Under the pieces are notes generated by a model, which searched no databases, was not told where the DNA came from, and worked only from the letters and a program-made list of their open reading frames with translations. Made by a program: the position numbers and the translations under genes. Shown here in pieces: positions 1-8,121 of a stretch of 10,487 nucleotides of DNA. The DNA is from Bacteroides sp. (GTDB taxonomy: Bacteria > Bacteroidota > Bacteroidia > Bacteroidales > Bacteroidaceae), in NCBI GenBank assembly GCA_019412865.1, contig DXOJ01000353.1:1-10487 (forward strand). The letters run 5' to 3'. Each line of letters starts with the position of its first letter. Position 1 is the stretch's first letter.

Positions 1-36
1 TAATAATTATTATTGTTTAAACTTTTATTTGCATAA

Positions 37-309
37 CTAAAATTTACTATCCCAGCACATCATAGAAAATATCAATCCGCAAAATCCCCCAACAAACATT
101 TCAGGGAGTGGAAAATAGTGGAAAATACATTCATTATCATTACATCTTGTTACTTCAAACCAAAAAAACAGTCCCAAAATCGCTCCCAAAGAAATACATA
201 CAATGGCAATCCATTTACCAGAGTATTGGCTAAAAATCTTATCCTTTTTTTTCTTTGGGAAGCGAATTTGATTTTGTTTTTTCTTCTCAAATCTTCTCTT
301 TCTTTTCAT
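37..309 (-). CDS. Small two-helix membrane protein with a CxxxxC motif, DUF6132-like
   Basis: A 90-residue protein. It begins with a strongly basic stretch (about residues 1-24, mostly Lys/Arg), followed by a hydrophobic segment at about 32-51, a short loop with C56-N-D-N-E-C61, and a second hydrophobic segment at about 70-86. The basic N-terminus predicts that both ends are cytoplasmic and that the two-cysteine loop faces the periplasm. The layout (glycine-rich helix, C-x4-C loop, glycine-rich helix) resembles small Bacteroidota membrane proteins that I associate with DUF6132; this is recall of a pattern, not a search. Its ATG overlaps the stop of the preceding gene in the sequence ATGA, which strongly suggests translational coupling and supports this start. 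It is the last gene of the nhaA cluster. Function is unknown; the paired cysteines could bind metal or form a disulfide. Confidence 0.68.
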   Translation of the reverse strand: MKRKRRFEKKKQNQIRFPKKKKDKIFSQYSGKWIAIVCISLGAILGLFFWFEVTRCNDNECIFHYFPLPEMFVGGFCGLIFSMMCWDSKF

Positions 310-1043
310 CTATTTTTTAGTAAGTAAATAACTCCCTTATTGACATACCTTTCTCCTTTTTGAAGACCTTTATATACAATGTATGAATTCTGATCTTTCA
401 TTGTTGCTTCTATCTCTTGTTTGATAAATAGCTCAGGGTGCAGTTGTAAGAAAACATACATTTTTCCATTTTGCTTGATAACAGCTTGTTGTGGTACAAC
501 GATGTATTTCCCATTTTTAATTTCAGCCTTTGCTGTCGAGAAATTTACATTCCAGCTTCGTTCTTTATAGTAAATTATTCCCTTAGAATGCTTGATGAAC
601 TTATTATTAGCATCTAACTGTGCTTCACGTTTGTTGTTAAACACAGTAATGTTGGTTATAACTACTTTCTCGATTTTATCTTTCGTCTTTATCTCAAAGG
701 TCAGGGTTCCAGTTCCGGCTTTGATCGGAGTCATGCTAAACTTATAAATTCCAATTTTGGTTGGAACCAATAGTTTTTGAGAAACTACACTTCCGTCAAT
801 ATTCAGGTGTAGAGTTATTTCTCCTCTTTCTAATGGTTTGAAACTATCCAGATAGGTAAAATGAGCGAGTATATCACTTTGTGTATTGATTGAAAAAGGC
901 ATAACTTCAGCAAAGATTTCAAAATGGTCACTGTATTCTGTGAGCTGCAACTTTCTTTGCTGTTCGGTTCTTGATGCGTTTTGTGCAAATATATCTGTAG
1001 TGAACAATGACACAATGAGTATTATAATATTTAGTAGTTTCAT
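306..1043 (-). CDS. Secreted adaptor-like protein: RND adaptor N- and C-terminal domains without the middle
   Basis: A 245-residue protein with a signal peptide (hydrophobic residues 4-16, probable cleavage after IFA at residue 20, no lipobox cysteine), so periplasmic. Residues about 37-130 match my recall of the N-terminal beta domain found before the barrel in some heavy-metal RND adaptors (for example ILAHFTYLDSFKPLERGEIT). Residues 156-171 resemble the linker following it (KERSWNVNFSTA). Residues 181-245 look like an adaptor membrane-proximal domain (VPQQAVIKQNGKMYVFLQ, then GLQKGERYVNKG). The lipoyl halves, helical hairpin and beta-barrel expected between these, roughly 200 residues, are absent, yet the frame is open throughout. 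It starts 12 bases after nhaA and overlaps the next gene by 4 bases, so it is co-transcribed. It could be a shortened accessory adaptor, a periplasmic metal-binding partner of CzcBA, or a decaying in-frame deletion. Domain assignment is moderately sure; function is inferred. Confidence 0.8.
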   Translation of the reverse strand: MKLLNIIILIVSLFTTDIFAQNASRTEQQRKLQLTEYSDHFEIFAEVMPFSINTQSDILAHFTYLDSFKPLERGEITLHLNIDGSVVSQKLLVPTKIGIYKFSMTPIKAGTGTLTFEIKTKDKIEKVVITNITVFNNKREAQLDANNKFIKHSKGIIYYKERSWNVNFSTAKAEIKNGKYIVVPQQAVIKQNGKMYVFLQLHPELFIKQEIEATMKDQNSYIVYKGLQKGERYVNKGVIYLLKNR

Positions 1044-1055
1044 AAATCTTGTTTT

Positions 1056-2411
1056 TTAAATGTTACTTAATTGTTTATTCTTTTGGGGTAATGATAATGA
1101 TAGTATCATATAGCCTATAACGGCTGCCAAAGTAGAACCTATCAGGATTCCTAACTTAGCATCGTTCAGCAGTTTATATCCTTCCTCGCCGAAAGGAGAG
1201 AATGAGAGGTCTGCTATAAAAATGGAAACGGTAAATCCTATGCCACCTAACATGGCTACACCGATAAACATTCTCCAATTGACTCCGTGCGGGAGACGGA
1301 CAATCCTGAGTTTTATAGCAAGCCATGAAAATAAAACTATTCCGACAACTTTACCAACAGACAAGCCCGCCAATGCCGATAGCCCTACGCCGGAAAACAG
1401 ATCGGGAAAAGTAACTCCGGATATATTAATGCCCGCATTAGCTAAGGCAAATAACGGAATGATGAAATATTTCACCAGTGGAGCAAGTGTATCTTCCATA
1501 TCCTGAAGAGGGCTGATTAAATGGTCTGAGGAAGATTCTATTCTCTTAAGAAGTGACAATTGTCGGGCAGGGAGAATAATTTCCCTTAGATTATGTAATG
1601 AATACATACCAAAAAGTTTCAAGCATTTTGCAATCCGCTTTATATATTTATCGGAATTTGAAATAGGATATGCTGGGATACAAAATGCCGCAATGACTCC
1701 CGCTATCGTTGCATGAATGCCGGAATTTAGTAGAAAATACCATAAAGCGAGGCCTCCTATGCAATAATACAGTTTACTGTATACACCTTTTCGTGCTCCT
1801 ATCACTAAAAATAATATCGCTATAACTGCATATCCGACAAAAAACAAGTCTACATTACCGGTATAGAAAATTGCAATGACAGCGATTCCACCCAAATCAT
1901 CGGCAACGGCAAGAGCGGCTAAAAAAATTTTAAGTCCGTTGGGAATCCGTTTACCAAAAAGAGACAATATTCCCAGCGAAAAAGCAATGTCGGTAGCCAT
2001 TGGAATGGCGCACCCTCTACTTTCCAAACCGTGATGCGAGAAAAACAAATAAATGCAAATGGGCAACACCATGCCTCCGATAGCTCCGATAATAGGAAGC
2101 AAAGCTGTTTTCATTGTTGATAATTCACCAACCAATATTTCACGTTTGATTTCCAGACCAATCGTAAAAAAGAAAATAGCCATCAGAAATTCGTTAATAA
2201 CTTGCATTAAAGTCATACTTTCTCCCTTATAAGCAAAGAAGTCAAAGTCTCCTATTTGCAAACTGAATGTTTGCTCCCAAAAGGAGAAATAAGAACTACT
2301 AAAAGGAGAATTAGCTATAATTATGGCTATAACAGTGGCTGCTATCAGAATAAAACTCCCATCAATGTAATGTTGAATGGTACGTCTGAAAGTATATAAT
2401 ATCTGATTCAT
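1056..2411 (-). CDS. nhaA: Na+/H+ antiporter NhaA
   Basis: A 451-residue inner-membrane Na+/H+ antiporter. NhaA exports Na+ (or Li+) and imports H+, in E. coli with two protons per sodium. Family motifs are clear: EFLMAIFFFTIGLEIKRE at residues 74-91; PMATDIAFSLG with D141, the counterpart of E. coli D133; AVADDLGGIAVIAIFYTG with D171 and D172, the counterparts of the ion-binding pair D163/D164; and GLSVGKVVGI, which carries the lysine equivalent to K300. The protein is longer than E. coli NhaA (388 residues). The extra length lies mainly in the loop before FIIPLFALANAGI and at both termini, as in other Bacteroidota copies. The start is ATG with an AT-rich leader, 35 bases past a probable terminator. 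It leads a three-gene cluster with the adaptor-like protein and the CxxxxC membrane protein. Its place beside a proton-driven metal pump suggests a role in ion balance, which is inference. Confidence 0.96.
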   Translation of the reverse strand: MNQILYTFRRTIQHYIDGSFILIAATVIAIIIANSPFSSSYFSFWEQTFSLQIGDFDFFAYKGESMTLMQVINEFLMAIFFFTIGLEIKREILVGELSTMKTALLPIIGAIGGMVLPICIYLFFSHHGLESRGCAIPMATDIAFSLGILSLFGKRIPNGLKIFLAALAVADDLGGIAVIAIFYTGNVDLFFVGYAVIAILFLVIGARKGVYSKLYYCIGGLALWYFLLNSGIHATIAGVIAAFCIPAYPISNSDKYIKRIAKCLKLFGMYSLHNLREIILPARQLSLLKRIESSSDHLISPLQDMEDTLAPLVKYFIIPLFALANAGINISGVTFPDLFSGVGLSALAGLSVGKVVGIVLFSWLAIKLRIVRLPHGVNWRMFIGVAMLGGIGFTVSIFIADLSFSPFGEEGYKLLNDAKLGILIGSTLAAVIGYMILSLSLPQKNKQLSNI

Positions 2412-2442
2412 TGATATATCTATTTAGGTAATCATTAATAAA

Positions 2443-2476
2443 TAAACTTGCAGGAGGGACACACTCCTCCCGCAAG
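2443..2476 (-). terminator. Probable rho-independent terminator after czcB
   Basis: An inverted repeat at 2447-2476 has arms CTTGC and GCAAG, one A/C mismatch, then five further pairs in GGAGG/CCTCC, around a short loop. On the minus strand it is followed at once by a T-rich run (TTTATTTATTAAT). It begins 44 bases after the czcB stop and ends about 35 bases before the nhaA start, so it probably ends the czc transcript, with nhaA reached by readthrough or a separate promoter. The plus-strand side has no T-run, which supports the minus-strand reading. Confidence 0.65.
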
Positions 2477-2519
2477 TGACAGCTTGTTTCAGGCTGCTAT
2501 ATAAACACACGAAAAAGTA

Positions 2520-3701
2520 CTATCCTTCTTCCGAATTAATTAAAGCGGAAAGGATAACATATCCATTGTTTGTCACAACTTTAGCTGTATCCAAATTGAT
2601 GGAAGAAGGCAAGTCGATGGCTGTAATTCCTTCTTGAGTGACTCCTCTTGTCACCTTGTAGAAGGAAAATGCTTTGCCGGAAGTATCCTCTGCGGTTTCA
2701 ATAATAATATAATCGGCCCCGTCATAGTTTACAATAGCTTGATTGGGAACAGTCGGAAGTTGTTTAGGCGATGTCTCTACCCATGCTTTCACATACATTC
2801 CCGGCAATAATCCATTTTTGTCTTCCTCGCTTACAGTACAATTGACAGGAATGATTTTATCAGCTGAAGCTGATTTTCCCACAATTTCAAGGTTGGCACT
2901 CCGATTGAACTGGTTCTCGTTTGCCAAACAAAATTTAATTTTTTGTCCTTTGTTCAGGTTGCTGATATCTTTTTCAAAAGCATTCAAATTGAGATATAAA
3001 TCATTAATATCCACAATTTCAAGCAAAATATCATTAGGGTTTGCATAATTTCCCATCGTTATATTACTCGATTTTATGTATCCGCTAATCGGAGCATACA
3101 GATTGGCAGTACGTTTGATATGATCCGCTGTTACATTATTTACATCAATTCCCGCTAAAGCAAGTGTCTGTTCCAGCCCCTTTACTTTGGCTCTGATGCT
3201 TTCCAAGTCTGCAGTGACTTGTTGCAAAGTCTTTACTGCATTCACATCACTTTCACGTAACTTACGTTGACGTTCATATTCCTGTTGAAGAAAAAGGTAT
3301 TGGCTCTTACTTTGCAAATAATTCTGTTGAAGGTCAATAAATTCTTTATTCTCCAGTACAGCTACGACTTCGCCTTTAGAAACCATTTGACCGGGAATAA
3401 AACCTGCCGATTTAATATAGCCTCCCAACGGAGCTGAAAGCGTAGCCCGACTTTGCGGAGCAACTTCAACAATTCCGTTAAGTTTCACCATATCGCTGAT
3501 AGTCATTAATTGTATTTTCCCTACTTCAATCTCCGCCAGTTTATACTGTTCGTTGGTGAGACTGATCTTTTTAACTTCGCTATTTACTTGTGAAGGAACT
3601 GTTTCAGCTTGGAGTTCTGCATTCACATCTTCTTTTTTATTATTACAGGCTACTAATGCCAGAACAATCATTATAACTGAGAATATATGTTTCGTTTTCA
3701 T
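2520..3701 (-). CDS. czcB: RND heavy-metal efflux periplasmic adaptor lipoprotein (CzcB-like)
   Basis: A 393-residue membrane-fusion protein that links the inner-membrane RND pump to the outer-membrane channel. The N-terminus is a lipoprotein signal: a hydrophobic stretch, then LVAC with C19 as the lipidated residue, followed by a flexible polar region to about residue 45. The first lipoyl half is at about 88-118 (APLGGYIKSAGFIPGQMV), and a charged helical hairpin at about 120-186 is rich in Gln, Glu and Leu. The second lipoyl half begins LYAPISGYIKSSNITMG, the beta-barrel follows (DLYLNLNAFEKDI), and the membrane-proximal domain at the end contains LPTVPNQAIVNYDGADYII. It lacks the extra N-terminal domain seen in some CzcB proteins, which is notable because the 245-residue protein at 306-1043 seems to carry that domain. 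It starts 29 bases after the pump gene stop with an A-rich leader (AAAAAAGAAAAAAGAT), so the two form one operon. Confidence 0.93.
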   Translation of the reverse strand: MKTKHIFSVIMIVLALVACNNKKEDVNAELQAETVPSQVNSEVKKISLTNEQYKLAEIEVGKIQLMTISDMVKLNGIVEVAPQSRATLSAPLGGYIKSAGFIPGQMVSKGEVVAVLENKEFIDLQQNYLQSKSQYLFLQQEYERQRKLRESDVNAVKTLQQVTADLESIRAKVKGLEQTLALAGIDVNNVTADHIKRTANLYAPISGYIKSSNITMGNYANPNDILLEIVDINDLYLNLNAFEKDISNLNKGQKIKFCLANENQFNRSANLEIVGKSASADKIIPVNCTVSEEDKNGLLPGMYVKAWVETSPKQLPTVPNQAIVNYDGADYIIIETAEDTSGKAFSFYKVTRGVTQEGITAIDLPSSINLDTAKVVTNNGYVILSALINSEEG

Positions 3702-3730
3702 ATCTTTTTTCTTTTTTGAGTAATAAGTGA

Positions 3731-6700
3731 TTAGCGTTTATTATACACAGCTTCAAGGGAAGCAACCGTCTGATTGTATTGCAGAAGCGTTTCCAGATAA
3801 ACGGAGCGTATATCATTAGCCAGTGAGAGATTTTGCAAATACTGTGTGTAGGAAATATCTCCATTTGCAAATCCTTGTTTTGAACTATCCACTATCAACG
3901 TAGCTTCCGGAAGAGCATCATTTTGATAATATTTGAGCGTATTCGATAGTTTCTGATACTGCATATATAATTCTTGCACTTCATTTTCTACCTGATGTGT
4001 TATCAAATTCATTTGGGTTTGAGCAATCATCCGGCTCTTCCCGGCTGCTTTTATTCTCGACAGATTCGAGTTGAAAAACAAAGGAACGGCAATTCCTATC
4101 TCAAAAGAATTGAAACGTTTATTGTTGCTATAACCCAGAGTAGTCTTATAAGTCTGACTGTTGAAACCTAAAATAATATCCGGAAGCAGTTTGCTCTTTT
4201 CTATCTGAAGCTGCTGCTTGCTTATCAGCACATTTTTCTCCTGAAGAGCAAGTTTAGGATTGGAAGACAAATCTGCCGACTCAATGGAAAAATTGAGTAA
4301 CTGCATATCCAGTTGATTGTCCGCAATTCGTATGTCATCCGAAGTATGCAGCAATGTTTGCAACTGCTTTTGGGCAATCCTTATATCAGATTGCACTTGC
4401 ACCAACTTGTCCTCCGCTCTTTTATATTGGGCGGACGAAGTGACACTTTCCAACTTTGTAGATTCGCCTGCCTGATAACGTTTGAGGCTCATTTCGGAGA
4501 GATTCTTATATATATTCCTTTGTTCGGTATATAGTTTCTCCAAATCATTTGTATAGGCATAAAACCAATATGCATATTTCACCTCTTTTATCAGGAAACT
4601 TTCTTCAAGAACCTTGTTCTGCCGAGCACTCTCCACTCGTCTTTTTGCCAGTTTCAATTGAGAGAGGTATAGAGTGGGGAACTCCATTTGCTGCCTCACC
4701 CCGATGCTGTTGTCTGTTACTCCCGGCGTACTGATAACTCCTTTGCCATACGTTATTTCTGTTTTAGGTAATGGAATGGAAGCTCCTTTCAGTGCTTTTT
4801 GCTCTTCTATCTGAAATTGTGCTATTTTTATGCTATTGTTGTTTCTTAATGCCTCTTCAATGGCTTGCTCCAGATTGAGCATACGAGTTTGAACCATTTC
4901 TTGCGCATTGGCTGATACCGGTAGCAGGAGCAAAAGTAAAGAAACAGCCACAACGGTTCCACTCATTTTCATCTTATGTTTCTTAAAATGTAATTTGTCA
5001 GTGAAGTAAATATATAAGATGGGTAATACGACTAATGTCAGCAAGGTTGCCGAAATCAATCCTCCAATGACGACTGTCGCCAACGGACGTTGTACTTCGG
5101 CTCCGGCAGTCGTTGAAAGAGCCATCGGGAGAAATCCGAGTGACGCCACTGTGGCCGTCATCAGTACCGGGCGAAGGCGGACGGATGTTCCTTTCAACAC
5201 TCGCTCGTAAATATCATCGACTCCTTCTTTAGCCAGACGGTTGAACTCAGCAATCAAGACAATACCATTCAGTACCGCTACACCAAACAAAGCGATGAAG
5301 CCTACTCCGGCAGAGATGCTGAAAGGAATGCCTCTTATAAAAAGTGCGAATACACCACCAATGGCAGACAAGGGTATGGCGGTAAAAATCAACAAACTTT
5401 GTTTTACTGATTTGAAAGTAAAGTACAGGAGTAAAAGAATCAGAAACAATGCAATCGGTAAAGTAATGGAAAGCCTGTCCTGCGCTTTCTGAAGATTTTC
5501 GAACTGTCCCCCATAGGTCATATAGTATCCGGAAGGTAGTTTGATTTTTTTGTCAACTGCACTTTTAATATCACTCACCGTGCTTTTCACATCCCTGCCT
5601 CGTACATTGAATCCGATGGTAATACGTCTTTTTGCATTATCACGCTGGATTTGTACCGGTCCCGGCTTAAAGACTACTTCCGCAACTTCGGACAAAGGGA
5701 CCTGTGTACCGTCTGATGCCGTAACAAATATGTTTTGCACATCGGTAATATCCGCACGATAATCCTTATCCAGCCTGACTACCAAGTCAAAGCGCCGTTC
5801 CCCCTCATAAACCAGTCCGGCAGACTGTCCGGCGAACCCTATCTCGACAGCCCGGTTTATATCATTTACACTCATTCCGTATTGGGCTATTTTATCTCTG
5901 TTTAGCAAAACCTGAATTTGGGGAAGGCCTGTAATTTCTTCAATATATAAATCATTGACCCCTTCAATATTTCGTATGTTCTTTCCTACATTGTCGGCCA
6001 GTTCCGATAGTTTATCCAAGTCTTCACCGTATATTTTCATCACAACGTCCTGCTTAGCTCCGGTCAATAACTCGTTGAAGCGCATCTGAATAGGTTGTTG
6101 GAAACTAAACGTTGCATTAGGTATCACTGACAATGAAGCATTCATCTTTTCAGCCAACTCTTCACGGTTGGAGGCCTTCTTCCATTTATCTTTAGGTTTA
6201 AGTACAATCATCATATCTCCGGCTTCAATCGGCATCGGGTCGGTAGGTATTTCTCCGGAGCCTATTTTATTGATAACCTCTATCACTTCATCCGGATATT
6301 CGTCTAAAATAATACGTTGCGCTTTTTGAGATACTTCAATTGATTGCAGCATAGAACTGCCTACCGGAACACGTGTTTCTACTGCAAAATCTCCTTCATC
6401 CAACTGAGGAATAAACTCGCCTCCCATCCTTGATAAAGTGAATAAGGAGACTAAGAATAATGCCAAGGTCACAGATAATACTGTTTTTTTATGATGAATG
6501 GCTTTTTCAATGACAGGATGATAGAACTTCTGTATTTTAGCCATCATACGGTCGGATATATTAGGTTTGTGAGTAACGCTTCTGCTTAAAGCCAATGATG
6601 ACATCATGGGAACGTAAGTCAATGACAGAATAAAAGCTCCTAAAATGGCGAACGAAACCGTTTGTGCCATTGGTGTGAAGGTTTTACCTTCAATTCCCGT

Positions 6701-8110
6701 TAAAGTCCACAAAGGAAGATACACCATCAGGATAATGATTTCGCCGAAAGCCGCCGAGGTTCTGATTTTACTGGATGCGGTAAATACTTCCTGATTCATC
6801 TGTGACTGATTTAATTTCAACACACCCGGATAGCGCTTGGTTGCTGTGGATATTCCATGCATGACAGATTCTACAATGATTACGGTACCATCCACAACCA
6901 GCCCAAAGTCAATAGCCCCCAAACTCATCAAATTGCCTGAAACTCCGAACAGGCTCATCATGCCAAAAGCAAATAACATGGCCAAGGGTATGACGGAAGC
7001 CACTACTAATCCACCCCTCAGATTGCCTAAAAATAAGATTAATACAAATATAACGATTAATGCCCCTTCAATAAGATTCTTTGAAACCGTATAGATGGTA
7101 CTGTCAACTAAGTTTTTTCGATCCAGATAAGGTTCAATAACAACTCCTTCAGGAAGAGTTTTTTCTATTTGAGCCATCTTTTCCTTCACGTTTTTAATCA
7201 CTTCCGAAGAGTTGGCACCTTTTAGCATCATCACGATACCTGTCACTACTTCACCCTCTGCATTTCTTGTCGCAGCTCCGTATCTGACACTTGAACCAAA
7301 TTCTACTGTTGCTATATCACGTATCAATATAGGGGTACCTGCTTCATTGTGTTTAACAACAATCTTGCCGATTTCATCCAGATTCTTCACTAAACCTTCC
7401 GTGCGGATAAAGTAAGCATTAGGATTCTTATCAATATATGCACCACCCGTATTTTGATTGTTTTCCTCTAATGAAGTGAAAATATCATTGATTGAGATAT
7501 TCAGACTCTTCAATTTATCCGGGTTGACAGCTATTTGGTATTGTTTCACATAGCCACCAAAGCCGCTGACTTCCGCTACGCCGGGAGTTCCCAGTAATTG
7601 GCGTTTAATAATCCAGTCCTGTATAGTTCTCAGTTCTGTAGCATCGTATTTATCTTTATATCCTTCTTTGGTATGAACTACGTATTGATATATTTCACCT
7701 AATCCGGTCGTGACCGGTGCCATTTCAGGCGTTCCTATTCCTTCAGGAATATTTTTTGCAGCTTGGGATAATCTTTCTTGTACTTGCTGCCTGGCCCAAT
7801 ATAGGTCCACATCATCTTTGAATACAATGGTTACAATAGATAACCCGAAACGAGAAAATGAACGCATATTGTCAATATTTGGAATAGAAACCATTGTCTG
7901 TTCCACCGGGAAAGTAACTAACTGCTCCACTTCTTGCGCTGCAAGCGTTGGAGAGACAGTTATTACCATTACCTGATTATCAGTTATATCGGGCACTGCG
8001 TCTATTGGCAATTTTGTCAATGAGTAGATACCCCATACTATCAAGGCCAAAGTGAGCAGCCCGATTATTAATTTATTTTGTATGGAAAAACGAATTATTT
8101 TATCTAACAT
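3731..8110 (-). CDS. czcA: CzcA-type RND metal pump fused to a CzcC-type outer-membrane factor
   Basis: One 1459-residue open frame encodes two components of a tripartite metal exporter. Residues 1-1040 form a heavy-metal RND transporter: TM1 at about 13-33, the first periplasmic porter loop, TM2-TM6 from about 345, the second loop with QPIQMRFNELLTGAKQDV, and TM8-TM12 at about 880-1036. TM4 carries DFGLVVDGTVIIVE with D401, D407 and E414, the proton-relay and selectivity signature of divalent-metal (CzcA-like) pumps; the CusA copper/silver pattern is not present. Residues 1043-1049 are basic (KKHKMKM), 1050-1064 are hydrophobic, and SANAQE at 1066-1071 is a good signal-peptidase site. Residues 1078-1459 are a TolC/CzcC-type outer-membrane factor (LNLEQAIEEALRNN, then long Gln-rich helices). 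I recall similar CzcA-CzcC fusions of about 1440 residues elsewhere in Bacteroidota. It probably works with CzcB downstream. Confidence 0.95.
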   Translation of the reverse strand: MLDKIIRFSIQNKLIIGLLTLALIVWGIYSLTKLPIDAVPDITDNQVMVITVSPTLAAQEVEQLVTFPVEQTMVSIPNIDNMRSFSRFGLSIVTIVFKDDVDLYWARQQVQERLSQAAKNIPEGIGTPEMAPVTTGLGEIYQYVVHTKEGYKDKYDATELRTIQDWIIKRQLLGTPGVAEVSGFGGYVKQYQIAVNPDKLKSLNISINDIFTSLEENNQNTGGAYIDKNPNAYFIRTEGLVKNLDEIGKIVVKHNEAGTPILIRDIATVEFGSSVRYGAATRNAEGEVVTGIVMMLKGANSSEVIKNVKEKMAQIEKTLPEGVVIEPYLDRKNLVDSTIYTVSKNLIEGALIVIFVLILFLGNLRGGLVVASVIPLAMLFAFGMMSLFGVSGNLMSLGAIDFGLVVDGTVIIVESVMHGISTATKRYPGVLKLNQSQMNQEVFTASSKIRTSAAFGEIIILMVYLPLWTLTGIEGKTFTPMAQTVSFAILGAFILSLTYVPMMSSLALSRSVTHKPNISDRMMAKIQKFYHPVIEKAIHHKKTVLSVTLALFLVSLFTLSRMGGEFIPQLDEGDFAVETRVPVGSSMLQSIEVSQKAQRIILDEYPDEVIEVINKIGSGEIPTDPMPIEAGDMMIVLKPKDKWKKASNREELAEKMNASLSVIPNATFSFQQPIQMRFNELLTGAKQDVVMKIYGEDLDKLSELADNVGKNIRNIEGVNDLYIEEITGLPQIQVLLNRDKIAQYGMSVNDINRAVEIGFAGQSAGLVYEGERRFDLVVRLDKDYRADITDVQNIFVTASDGTQVPLSEVAEVVFKPGPVQIQRDNAKRRITIGFNVRGRDVKSTVSDIKSAVDKKIKLPSGYYMTYGGQFENLQKAQDRLSITLPIALFLILLLLYFTFKSVKQSLLIFTAIPLSAIGGVFALFIRGIPFSISAGVGFIALFGVAVLNGIVLIAEFNRLAKEGVDDIYERVLKGTSVRLRPVLMTATVASLGFLPMALSTTAGAEVQRPLATVVIGGLISATLLTLVVLPILYIYFTDKLHFKKHKMKMSGTVVAVSLLLLLLPVSANAQEMVQTRMLNLEQAIEEALRNNNSIKIAQFQIEEQKALKGASIPLPKTEITYGKGVISTPGVTDNSIGVRQQMEFPTLYLSQLKLAKRRVESARQNKVLEESFLIKEVKYAYWFYAYTNDLEKLYTEQRNIYKNLSEMSLKRYQAGESTKLESVTSSAQYKRAEDKLVQVQSDIRIAQKQLQTLLHTSDDIRIADNQLDMQLLNFSIESADLSSNPKLALQEKNVLISKQQLQIEKSKLLPDIILGFNSQTYKTTLGYSNNKRFNSFEIGIAVPLFFNSNLSRIKAAGKSRMIAQTQMNLITHQVENEVQELYMQYQKLSNTLKYYQNDALPEATLIVDSSKQGFANGDISYTQYLQNLSLANDIRSVYLETLLQYNQTVASLEAVYNKR
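4887..4984 (-). other. Internal signal-peptide-like segment at the CzcA/CzcC joint
   Basis: This part of the fusion encodes residues about 1043-1075. It has the three parts of a Sec signal: a basic region (KKHKMKM), a leucine-rich core (VVAVSLLLLLLP), and a small-x-small cleavage site A1067-N1068-A1069 before Q1070. The RND half should end in the cytoplasm after TM12, so the basic residues stay inside and the core crosses outward, delivering the CzcC part to the periplasm. Cleavage after codon 1069 (4904-4906) would release a 390-residue outer-membrane factor. Two methionines (1047 and 1049) could also be relics of the ancestral czcC start. Confidence 0.7.
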
Positions 8111-8121
8111 CTTCTTTAGTA

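Noticed and set aside
1..36. AT-rich symmetrical bases after the last gene (GTTTAAAC, TAATAATTATTA) as a terminator
   Set aside because: The pairings are short and purely AT, and the region is cut by the window edge, so no terminator can be supported.
118..327. Plus-strand 69-codon frame opposite the CxxxxC membrane protein
   Set aside because: The minus-strand gene is coupled by an ATGA overlap to its neighbour and has a sensible two-helix layout; the plus frame has no support.
3643..3870. Minus-strand frame of 75 codons spanning the czcA end and czcB start
   Set aside because: It overlaps both well-supported genes in another frame and shows no domain or targeting signal.
4880..4990. Frameshift or sequencing error fusing separate czcA and czcC genes
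   Set aside because: The frame is continuous through the joint, the joint codes a coherent signal segment, and I recall similar fusions in other Bacteroidota.
4313..7976. Plus-strand frames opposite the czcA fusion
   Set aside because: The minus-strand protein is continuous with all expected motifs; the antisense frames are low-complexity reflections of its codon use.
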